From Planctomycetota bacterium (lineage in GTDB: Bacteria > Planctomycetota > B15-G4), in the NCBI GenBank assembly GCA_020638905.1, contig JACKHP010000002.1:263236-327235 (forward strand): DNA of 64,000 nucleotides, given 5' to 3'. The notes beneath the pieces were generated by a model that worked only from the letters and a program-made list of their open reading frames with translations, made no database searches and was not told the origin of the DNA. Each line of letters begins with the position of its first letter. The first letter of the stretch is position 1. The translations under genes and the position numbers were made by a program. Shown here piece by piece: positions 55,514 to 64,000 of this stretch.

Positions 55514-56653
55514 TCAGCCGTCGCCTCCTCCGTCCGCGGCGGGTGCGCCGCCGACCGCGGGCGATCCGACGAGCAGGCCGGCCAGCTCGGCCAGGTCGAT
55601 CACGAGCGGCACGCGCGGGTCGTTGCTGTTGAGGGTGACCTTCGGGACGTTCAGGTTGCCGGCCGCCTCGAGCGCGAGCCAGATGCGTCCGCCGCGGGTG
55701 TTCAGGATCTCGTTGCGCAACTGGTCGCGCAGCGCCTGGGCGCGGTCGATGGCGAGCTGTCCCTCGGCCTCGAGCGAGACCTTCTCGGCGTCGCCCTCGG
55801 CCTTGACCCGGCTCTCGTAGGTCATCGTCTCGGCCCGGATGCCCGCGATGGTGACCTCGTACTCGCTCTCGAGCTCCTGGAGCTTCTTGTCCCACTGCGC
55901 GCTCTTGGCCTTGATCGCCGCGCCGATCTGCTGCTCGATCGAGTTGGTGACCTGCTCCTGCTCGGCCTGCAGCGCCAGCGCCCCGTCGAGCAGCGCCTGC
56001 TGCGTGAGCAGCTGCTTGGCCTGCAGCTTCGCCTCGTAGTCCGGCGGGAACGCCACACGCCGGATGAGCAGCGACTCGGCCACGACGTGGAACCCGGCCA
56101 GCTCGTCGTTCAGCATCGGCAGCACCTCGGCGGTGCGCTTGAGGCGCTTGTCGGTGTCCTGCAGGTCCTCGCTGCTGAGCTGGCTCAGCTGGGCGCGCAG
56201 CACGTTCTCGACGGTCGACTTGACGCGCTCGTAGTAGCTGGAGCGCAGTCCGAGGTCGACGATCATCCAGGCCTCGCCCTCCTTGATGCGGAACGGCACC
56301 GTCACGTCGATCGTCGTCTGGTTGTTGTCCTTCGTGCGCAGCTCCATCGGCGGATAGAAGCGCGTCGTCTCGGCACCGCGCTCGGTCAGGCTGCCGATCA
56401 CGTCGCCTCCCGAGACGGGCTTCGACTCGCAGAAGTGCAGGAAGTGCGTGCGCCGCGGGAGGAAGTTCCAGCGGTGGACGCCGGTGATGCCCCAGTAGGT
56501 GCCGGTGGTGAAGTCGTGCTTCGTGAGGCCTCCGCCCCCGAGCAGCGCCTGGCGCACGCCGATGTCCATCGGCTTGACGCGCACGAAGAGCGCGACCGAG
56601 AGCACGGCGAACGCGACCACCAGTCCGGCGACGACTCCGATCGTGCGCGACAC
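55514..56653 (-). CDS. SPFH/Band 7 membrane protein (second of a pair)
   Basis: 379 residues. One N-terminal helix (about 5-25), then an SPFH domain (PMELRTKDNNQTTIDVTVPFRI) and a long coiled-coil (about 190-320) rich in Glu/Lys/Ala/Gln, as in HflC/prohibitin relatives. The C-terminus is a Gly/Ala tail. GTG start one base after the stop of the partner SPFH gene. The two proteins probably form a hetero-oligomeric ring on the membrane, as HflK-HflC do, but no protease gene (FtsH) is adjacent. Confidence 0.85.
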   Translation of the reverse strand: MSRTIGVVAGLVVAFAVLSVALFVRVKPMDIGVRQALLGGGGLTKHDFTTGTYWGITGVHRWNFLPRRTHFLHFCESKPVSGGDVIGSLTERGAETTRFYPPMELRTKDNNQTTIDVTVPFRIKEGEAWMIVDLGLRSSYYERVKSTVENVLRAQLSQLSSEDLQDTDKRLKRTAEVLPMLNDELAGFHVVAESLLIRRVAFPPDYEAKLQAKQLLTQQALLDGALALQAEQEQVTNSIEQQIGAAIKAKSAQWDKKLQELESEYEVTIAGIRAETMTYESRVKAEGDAEKVSLEAEGQLAIDRAQALRDQLRNEILNTRGGRIWLALEAAGNLNVPKVTLNSNDPRVPLVIDLAELAGLLVGSPAVGGAPAADGGGDG

Positions 56654-56654
56654 G

Positions 56655-57800
56655 TCAGTTCCCTCCCGATCCGGCGGCGGCGGCGGCCGCGGTCTCGACC
56701 TCGAGGCGCGCGGGCGTGGCGTCCCGCGTGTACGGGACGAGCGTGAACTCGACGTCGCCGAGCCGCTCGGCCAGCCGCTCGCGCACCAGGACCTCTCCCT
56801 GCGCCTCGAGCGCCTCGGTGATGGCCTTCAGTCCCTCGGACTCCTTGAGCGCCTTCTCGCGAGCGGCGCGCGCCTGTTCGGTCATCGCCGCGAGCGACGC
56901 CTGCCCCTCGCCCACGAGCCGCGTCTTGTACGCGTCGGCCGAGCGCTGGACGCGCACCTGGTCCTGCTCGGCGGCGATCCGCTCGGCCTCGAGCGTGCCC
57001 TTGAGCGTCTCGTACGCGACGGCCTTCTCCGACTCGATCTCGGCCAGCCGCCGCTCGCGCTCCTGGACGAGCTGCTCGGCGCGCGCCTTGATGCGCTCGA
57101 CCTCCTGGTTGGCCACCTTGCGATCCTCGATCGCCTGCTCGTACTCCGGGTCGAACTTCGGCTTGGGCGTGATGATCTGGACGACGTCGATCCCGTGCGG
57201 GAGGAGGGCATCATTGAGCCGCTGCCGCGCCGCGAGCGTGGCCTCGTTGTAGTTCGTGGGATCGGCCACCTCGGACGCCGAGAAGCGGCCGAACTCGTCG
57301 CGCAGGATCGAGCGCGCGAAGGCGCGCACCCAGTCCTGCTTGAACGACTCGCTGCTGCCCGAGTCGCTCAGGACGAGGTCGCTCTCCCCCGGCTGGATCT
57401 CGTACTGGATGCGGACCTCGTCGAACCAGAAGTTGCTGCCGTCGTTGGCACGCACCGTGAGCTTCGACACGTGGTTCGAGTCGATGTCGCGATCGCCCGA
57501 CATGACGAACTCCTGGATGCTCTTGTCGAACAGGAAGGCCTGTTCGACGAACGGGGCGAAGAACCGGTACCCGGGGTCGCGCACGATCTCCGCGTGGCCC
57601 GAGAGGTAGTTCACGACGACCGCGACCTGCGTGTCCTTGACCTCGACGAAACCGCCCTGCCCGGTGACCATCACGATCACGAAGCCCGCCAGCAGGACGA
57701 CGACGGCGCAGCCCATGAGCACGCGCGACCTGCGCCCGGGGCCACCGCCGGGTGGACGGCTCCTCGCGAACTCGCGCTCGAAGTCCTCGGACGTGGTCAT
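56655..57800 (-). CDS. SPFH/Band 7 membrane protein (first of a pair)
   Basis: 381 residues. A short cytoplasmic basic stretch (RPPGGGPGRRSR) is followed by a helix at about 28-48 (VLMGCAVVVLLAGFVIVMV) and an SPFH domain with VKDTQVAVVVNYLSG, FVMSGDRDIDSN and VSKLTVRAND. A coiled-coil region (QEVERIKARAEQLVQERERRL) follows. The ATG has GGGAGCGAG upstream. It may be the HflK-like subunit, made together with the next gene. Longer frames to the left of this start look like GC-rich noise. Confidence 0.87.
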   Translation of the reverse strand: MTTSEDFEREFARSRPPGGGPGRRSRVLMGCAVVVLLAGFVIVMVTGQGGFVEVKDTQVAVVVNYLSGHAEIVRDPGYRFFAPFVEQAFLFDKSIQEFVMSGDRDIDSNHVSKLTVRANDGSNFWFDEVRIQYEIQPGESDLVLSDSGSSESFKQDWVRAFARSILRDEFGRFSASEVADPTNYNEATLAARQRLNDALLPHGIDVVQIITPKPKFDPEYEQAIEDRKVANQEVERIKARAEQLVQERERRLAEIESEKAVAYETLKGTLEAERIAAEQDQVRVQRSADAYKTRLVGEGQASLAAMTEQARAAREKALKESEGLKAITEALEAQGEVLVRERLAERLGDVEFTLVPYTRDATPARLEVETAAAAAAGSGGN

Positions 57801-57980
57801 GGCTCGCTCCCGTGCAGGGTGTCCAGCGCGGGACGTCGACGACGCGCTGCCGGCACGCCCCCCCGCGCGGCGCCCTTGTTGTGGATCGCCTCGGACGATT
57901 GCACCAAGCCCGGACGCCGTGTGCACGCGCGTTCCGCGCGCCGCGTCGAAGCTCCCCGGCCTGCGAGCGCCGAGCGACCG

Positions 57981-59645
<1,665 letters not shown>

Positions 59646-60132
59646 GGCGGGGTCCTGTGCAGCGATCGGGGGACGGATGCGCGCAGTGTACGGATCGACG
59701 TCGGGCCCGTCGCGGGCCCGCCGGGACACCGATCACCCCGCCCGCGTGGCCGGCTGGTCTAGGATGGCCCCTGAGACGCGGGCAGCGTCGGGGTCCCGAG
59801 GAGGAGCTGGACGCCGCAGGGCAAGCCCGACGGCAGCACGTCGGTGGTCGGTGCGGATCGTCTCGGGAGCCTCCGGACACGCGCTGCTGCACGCGCTCGT
59901 GACCCACGCGTCCCAGCCCTCGTCGTCCCAGTTCGGTGCCGAGCTCGCCGCGTTCGGCTTCCCGTGGCCCGCGGGTCTCCCCGGACCGTTGACGCTCTGG
60001 CTCCAGGGCTGGGTCGCCGACGTCGGACCGTTCGGATACGTCGCCAGCAACGGAATCTCGGGCACGCAGCCGTGACGCCGGCGCGGCACGCCGGACCCGC
60101 GGTGGACGCGCCCGCCCGACGCCGGGCACCGC
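59646..60132. other. intergenic region containing a remnant reading frame
   Basis: 487 bp between hutU and the permease. The only coding signal is the decayed piece at about 59842-60075 listed next; the remainder shows no gene. Confidence 0.5.
59842..60075 (+). pseudogene. remnant of the shared surface C-terminal domain
   Basis: The plus strand here reads SQFGAELAAFGFPWPAGLPG, then PLTLWLQGWVADVGPFGYVA and SNGISGTQP before a stop. This closely follows the last part of the domain at the ends of the secreted proteins (compare WPAGLPAGLATYHQVWISD and GFRASNAL). There is no start, signal peptide or upstream protein body in the same frame, and both neighbours run leftward. Interpreted as the truncated or decayed end of a lost surface-protein gene. 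Confidence 0.5.
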
Positions 60133-61545
60133 TCACAGGACGAGCAGCACGTACCCGACGGCCAGCGCGAGCTGCAGCAGCGCGAACGGCGCGGCCTTGC
60201 GCACGAAGTCCGCGAACGAGAGCCGCAGTCCGTGCCTGTGGACGATGGTCACCGCCACGAGCGTGGACGCCGACCCGATCGGCGTGAGGTTGCCGCCCAG
60301 GTTCGCGCCGAAGATCACCGACCACCACAGGCGCGGGTCGACGCCCTGCCCGCCGTGCCCCATGCCGGCCAGGATCTTCGACAGCATCGCCGCCAGGGGG
60401 ATGTTGTCGGTCACCGAGCTGGCCAGCGCCGACGCCCCGAGCAGCGCGCCCGGCCCCGCGTTCGGTCCGAGGCCGATCACGGGCCGCAGCGCGTCGCCGA
60501 TCACGGCCAGCACCTGCGCGTGCTCCATCACGTTGATCACGACGAACAGGCACACGAAGAACGCGAGCAGGTCCCAGTCGAGGGCCTGGTAGAAGCGCTC
60601 GGCGGTGGCCTTGTAGCGCACGAGCATGATCGCGGCGAAGGCCAGCGCGACGAAGCCCATCCCCAGGTCCTTCACCACGGGCGTCACCGACGCGGTGGCG
60701 ATGGCGACGATGAACGCCACCGTCATCGTCGCGCCGAACCAGAAGAAGCCGGGCGACTCGATGCCGTCGCGCTCGTCGAAACCGGCGACGGTCTCGGCCG
60801 CCGCGCGGCGCGCGGCGACGTCCTCCAGCTTGCGGACGTCGAACAGCTTCGCGCCCAGCGCGATCGTGCCCACCGTGGCCACCGCCACGTAGGGCCCCGC
60901 GGCGAGGAAGAAGTCGACGAACGAGATCCCGGCCGCGTTGCCGACGATGATGTTCGGCACCGACGAGATGAGCGTGAGCAGCCCGCCGACGTTCGTGAGC
61001 AGCCCTTCGACGAGCAGGAAGCCGAGCAGCTTGTCCTTGCGTCCGAGACGTTCGAGCGAGACGGCCGTGAGCGAGCCGACGATGATCATCGCCGTGACGT
61101 TGTTGAGCACGGCCGAGAACAGCACCGTCATCAGCCCGTAGGCCCACAAGAGCCGCAGCGGGTCGCCGCCCGAGAGCTTCGTGAGCCGGATCGCGAGCCA
61201 GGTGAACAGCCCCGAGCGGCTCGTCACGTCGACGAACAGCGACGATCCGAGGATGATCGCGATCACGCTCCAGTCGATGGCCGGCACGTAGATCGGCAGG
61301 TGGATCGTGTCGGCGCCGACGTGCAGGTCCATCGCCTCGAAGGGCAGCAGGTCGCGCACGGCGCCGAGCAGCAGCACGACCACCGCGAACGACGAGACGA
61401 TCACCGACTTGCGCGCGTGCAGCTTCTCTTCGAGCGCGAGGCAGGCGATCATCGCCGCGAGCAGCAGCGAGAAGAGCAGCTTGTCGAAGGTCTCGGCGTG
61501 GTGCAGTCCGTCGGCGACGGCGAGCAGCGTGGTCGACGCGGGCAT
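60133..61545 (-). CDS. NhaD/ArsB-type sodium-proton antiporter-like permease
   Basis: 470 residues with about 12 hydrophobic helices and few charged residues. Pieces such as VSVVLNNVTAMIIVG-like SAVLNNVTAMIIVGSLTAVS, ISSVPNIIVGNAAGISF, SALASSVTDNIPLAAMLS and GANLGGNLTPIGSASTLVAV are typical of the SLC13/ArsB-NhaD (citMHS) superfamily: two pseudo-repeats with re-entrant segments. The exported ion cannot be decided by eye. The start lies two bases after the stop of the universal stress protein gene, so the two are co-transcribed. Confidence 0.88.
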   Translation of the reverse strand: MPASTTLLAVADGLHHAETFDKLLFSLLLAAMIACLALEEKLHARKSVIVSSFAVVVLLLGAVRDLLPFEAMDLHVGADTIHLPIYVPAIDWSVIAIILGSSLFVDVTSRSGLFTWLAIRLTKLSGGDPLRLLWAYGLMTVLFSAVLNNVTAMIIVGSLTAVSLERLGRKDKLLGFLLVEGLLTNVGGLLTLISSVPNIIVGNAAGISFVDFFLAAGPYVAVATVGTIALGAKLFDVRKLEDVAARRAAAETVAGFDERDGIESPGFFWFGATMTVAFIVAIATASVTPVVKDLGMGFVALAFAAIMLVRYKATAERFYQALDWDLLAFFVCLFVVINVMEHAQVLAVIGDALRPVIGLGPNAGPGALLGASALASSVTDNIPLAAMLSKILAGMGHGGQGVDPRLWWSVIFGANLGGNLTPIGSASTLVAVTIVHRHGLRLSFADFVRKAAPFALLQLALAVGYVLLVL

Positions 61546-61547
61546 CG

Positions 61548-62402
61548 TCACAGCATCAGCAGCGGGACGGCGCGCAGCTGCACCGCGAGGGGATGGACGC
61601 GCCCGTTCATCGCGAGCTGGTCGTCGTCCCTCGTGTTCATCACGAGCAGGTCGGCCTCGTGCTCGACGACCAGGCGCTCGTACTCGGCGACGCGGGCGCC
61701 GAAGCGCACGATGCCCTCGACGCGCAGGTCGAGGCCGGCCTCGGCGGCGCCCTCGCGACAGCGCACGACGTAGTCCTCGGCGTCGTGGAGCAGGCGGGCC
61801 GCGAGCAGCCCGCGCGCGGTCTCGGTGTCGATCTCGGGGATCTTCGCGATCTCGCGCATGTAGCGCTCGAACGTGGCCGCGTCCTCGACGTGGGTCAGCC
61901 AGCAGGTGCCGCCGGGGCGCGTGAACGCGAAGGCCGTGTTCACGAGGCGGCCGTCGCCGGCCAGCTCGCCGGTGATGGCGAGCACCCGGTCGGTGTCCAC
62001 GAGTGCGTGCGGCAAGGCGCGGTCGCGCGGGTGTGGCAGGACGAGCACCGGCGGACGGGTGTGCTGCGTGAGCACCTCGAGGTACGTCCCCAGGCCGTAG
62101 GGGAAGCGCCACGCGTCGCCGTGCAGGTGGCGCCAGGTCACGATCAGGTCGGGCTCGGCGCGTTCGACGACGTCGACGAGCGTGCCCACGTCCGCGAAGC
62201 GGTCGCCGGTGACCGTCGCCCACGCCACGTCGTCGCCGTCGATCGCCGCGAGGAACGGACGCACGCGTCCGAGCACACGCTCGGCCTCGTCGTGCGCGAG
62301 GTCGGTGACCAGCAGCACGCGCCCGTAGCGCAGCGCCTCGTACCGGAAGACCGGCTTGTCCGCGGCGCGGAACACCGACTCGAAGCGATCGATCTGCGTC
62401 AT
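61548..62402 (-). CDS. universal stress protein, probably with tandem USP domains
   Basis: 284 residues, about twice a single UspA domain. The first half begins RVLLVTDLAHDEAERVLGRV and contains EPDLIVTWRHLHGD; the second half has the REGAAEAGLDLRVEGIVRFG turn and ADLLVMNTRDDDQLA, typical of USP alpha/beta folds. The ATP-binding GxxG motif is not clear. It directly precedes the antiporter-like permease, suggesting a regulatory or stress-linked pairing. Confidence 0.8.
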   Translation of the reverse strand: MTQIDRFESVFRAADKPVFRYEALRYGRVLLVTDLAHDEAERVLGRVRPFLAAIDGDDVAWATVTGDRFADVGTLVDVVERAEPDLIVTWRHLHGDAWRFPYGLGTYLEVLTQHTRPPVLVLPHPRDRALPHALVDTDRVLAITGELAGDGRLVNTAFAFTRPGGTCWLTHVEDAATFERYMREIAKIPEIDTETARGLLAARLLHDAEDYVVRCREGAAEAGLDLRVEGIVRFGARVAEYERLVVEHEADLLVMNTRDDDQLAMNGRVHPLAVQLRAVPLLML

Positions 62403-62449
62403 GCGCGCCCTCCCGGGCGGACACGATAGCAGGCACGCCGCACCCGGCG

Positions 62450-64000
62450 TCAGCGCGCGATGACGATCCGTCCGCGGCTGCTCTCGGTCTCGGGCCAGAT
62501 CTCGAGCTGGAACAGGTTCTCGCGCACGGACACGGGACGCTGGCCGAGCACCTCGACGCCTTCGTCGCCGGCGGGCCGGTAGAGCACGAACAGGTAGTCG
62601 CCCTCGGGCACGTCCTCGAAGCGATAGCTGCCGTCCTTGCCGGGACGCGTGCACCAGTCGTGCTCGCCGAGCGCGTCGGAACGGCCCTCGTCGACCGGCT
62701 CGCCGAGCAGCGCGACCGCGGTGTCGGGCCAGTCGGCGTCGGTGTACCAGGTCACGTGTCCCTGGACGGAGTACGTCGCCGGCGCGGCGAGGCGCACGCG
62801 CTCGGGCAGCGCGTCGAACGGCGGCAGCCAGTCGAGCAGGCTCGCGAGCGACGCCGACACGGGTCCGCGATCGAGGCGCAGGTCGAGGAACGTCGAGGCC
62901 CCGCCGGCCAGCGGCACGTCGAGCGTGCGCTCGGTGCGTCCGCCGTCGGAGACCCAGACGTAGTCGGACAGCGCGTCGTCGACCCACGGATGCCACGTGG
63001 TGCGGCCGAGGAAGTAGCGCCGGTCCTCGCGCAGGCCGGTCACGTCGACCTCGATCGAGCGCGGCGGACGCGGGACGAGGTGCACCCGCGACTGCGCCGC
63101 GTCCCCGATCGTGCGCGGACCCCAGGTCGCGTAGCGCGGCGTCCCCGCGTCGTCGACCTGCTCGAGCAGCAGCGCGAGCCAGTGGTCGGACGGCTCCATC
63201 GTGCGCAGCGTGAGCGGCGCCTGGGTCGAGACCCACTCGTCGCGCACGAGCCGGTACGACTCCGGCAACGCATCGCCTTCCCTGCCGAGGATCCCGGGCA
63301 CGGTGGAGATCCACGCGCGCAGCCGCGCGCCGTTCGCCACGCGTGACGCACCGTCGGACGCCTCGTCGTCGACGTCGTCGCGCGCGGGAGCCTCGGCCGG
63401 GAACCCGCGCGCGAGGCGCCAGCTCGCCGAACCCGCGAAGCCGATCTCGATCGTGAGCGCGCCCGGCACCTTGGCCAGCACGAACGGCAGCGGTTCGTCC
63501 CACGCGTCGATCGCGGGCTCGACGAACACGGGTGCCTCGAGCGACGCGAAGCCCGGGGCATCGAGCTGGACGGTCAGCGTCCAGCCCTTGAACGAAGGCT
63601 CGCAGCGCAGCTCGAACGTGCCGTCGGCGCGCAGGCGCGTCGTGTCGACCGTGCGCCAGTTGCCGTCGTCGCCGGGCGCGAGCAGGCGCGCCAGGCCGTC
63701 GTCGACCGGCTCGCCGTGCAGCGCGTCGAGCGCCACGCCGCGCACCCGTCCCGGCGAGTCGACGTGCAGGACGAACTCGCGCGCGTCGCCGGGCAGCTCG
63801 GCCCAGCCGTCGAACGTGCGCGGCGGCAGGCCGTCGACGCGTTCGTCGACGATGCCGAGCCCGGGCGAGGCGAGCGCGAGCGCGGTGCGCGAGAGATGGC
63901 GCGGCAACGCGAGGCGTCCCGACTCGTCGGTGACCAGGATCTCCTCGCTCGTGTGCACGCCGCTCGGACCCCGGTCGACCGCCAGCCGCTCGCCCGCCAC
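62450..64000 (-). CDS. carboxypeptidase-regulatory-like surface protein (partial, N-terminus beyond window)
   Basis: The window holds the last 516 codons of a longer protein with no visible start. Sequence is Ig/CRL-like beta-sandwich throughout: VDGLPPRTFDGWAELPGDAR, SPGRVRGVALDALHGEPVDD, YSVQGHVTWYTDADWPDTAV, GKDGSYRFEDVPEGDYLFVL. The last is the classic end of a carboxypeptidase-regulatory-like repeat. Probably an exported multi-domain protein; no enzyme signature. The C-terminus lacks the domain shared by the other surface proteins. Confidence 0.75.
   Translation of the reverse strand: MAGERLAVDRGPSGVHTSEEILVTDESGRLALPRHLSRTALALASPGLGIVDERVDGLPPRTFDGWAELPGDAREFVLHVDSPGRVRGVALDALHGEPVDDGLARLLAPGDDGNWRTVDTTRLRADGTFELRCEPSFKGWTLTVQLDAPGFASLEAPVFVEPAIDAWDEPLPFVLAKVPGALTIEIGFAGSASWRLARGFPAEAPARDDVDDEASDGASRVANGARLRAWISTVPGILGREGDALPESYRLVRDEWVSTQAPLTLRTMEPSDHWLALLLEQVDDAGTPRYATWGPRTIGDAAQSRVHLVPRPPRSIEVDVTGLREDRRYFLGRTTWHPWVDDALSDYVWVSDGGRTERTLDVPLAGGASTFLDLRLDRGPVSASLASLLDWLPPFDALPERVRLAAPATYSVQGHVTWYTDADWPDTAVALLGEPVDEGRSDALGEHDWCTRPGKDGSYRFEDVPEGDYLFVLYRPAGDEGVEVLGQRPVSVRENLFQLEIWPETESSRGRIVIAR

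Overview
This 64 kb window is a very GC-rich chromosomal segment, most plausibly from a member of the Planctomycetota. That assignment is inference. It rests on several secreted beta-propeller/FG-GAP proteins sharing one C-terminal domain, a lipoprotein joining a caspase-like domain to two formylglycine-enzyme-like domains, a carbamoyltransferase of the N-acyl-ornithine type, and dense short operons with ATGA/GTGA overlaps. No phage, IS element, CRISPR array, rRNA or tRNA was recognised.

Layout. 1-5.7 kb: a leftward arginine operon (argG, an unnamed P-loop protein, argC, argD, N-acyl-ornithine carbamoyltransferase), with a perfect 19-bp palindrome upstream of argG. 6.2-9.0 kb: a secreted SBBP-repeat propeller protein preceded by a short frameshifted FG-GAP protein. 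9.1-13.9 kb: a cytochrome-oxidase assembly operon (cupredoxin-like protein, ctaA, a ctaB-SCO fusion, a second SCO lipoprotein, a DUF420 membrane protein). 14.1-18.7 kb: the caspase/FGE lipoprotein. 18.9-21.5 kb: groEL, groES and a receiver protein with a near-consensus sigma-54 promoter. 21.8-26.9 kb: thiE and two secreted surface proteins, one frameshifted. 27.1-28.9 kb: a radical-SAM/B12 protein and a small SelW-like selenoprotein whose in-frame UGA is followed by a plausible bacterial SECIS hairpin. 29.2-33.4 kb: a 20-copy hexanucleotide repeat, a YwiC-like membrane protein, a divergent response regulator/histidine kinase pair and a beta-helix protein.

33.6-41.1 kb is mostly housekeeping: ABC-F ATPase, VF530 protein, DbpA-type helicase, ligA, a lipoprotein and queA. 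41.4-49.0 kb: a zinc-finger anti-sigma-like protein, pdxS-pdxT-nth, a LON-domain protein and a membrane-anchored M1 peptidase. 49.0-53.4 kb: an alkaline-phosphatase/sulfatase-fold lipoprotein, a 1.1 kb gene-free stretch rich in repeats and hairpins, and a di-haem peroxidase carrying the shared C-terminal domain. 53.6-64 kb: methyltransferase, Tat-exported TIM-barrel protein, paired SPFH proteins, hutU, a remnant of the shared domain, an NhaD/ArsB-type permease with a universal stress protein, and a truncated surface protein.

Most interesting points: the SelW selenoprotein, the C-terminal domain shared by four otherwise unrelated secreted proteins plus a remnant, the CtaB-SCO fusion with its double CxxC linker, the caspase-FGE lipoprotein, the sigma-54 promoter ahead of the regulator-groES-groEL series, and the unnamed P-loop protein inside the arginine operon. 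Start codons were chosen by eye from signal peptides, ribosome-binding sites and overlaps.
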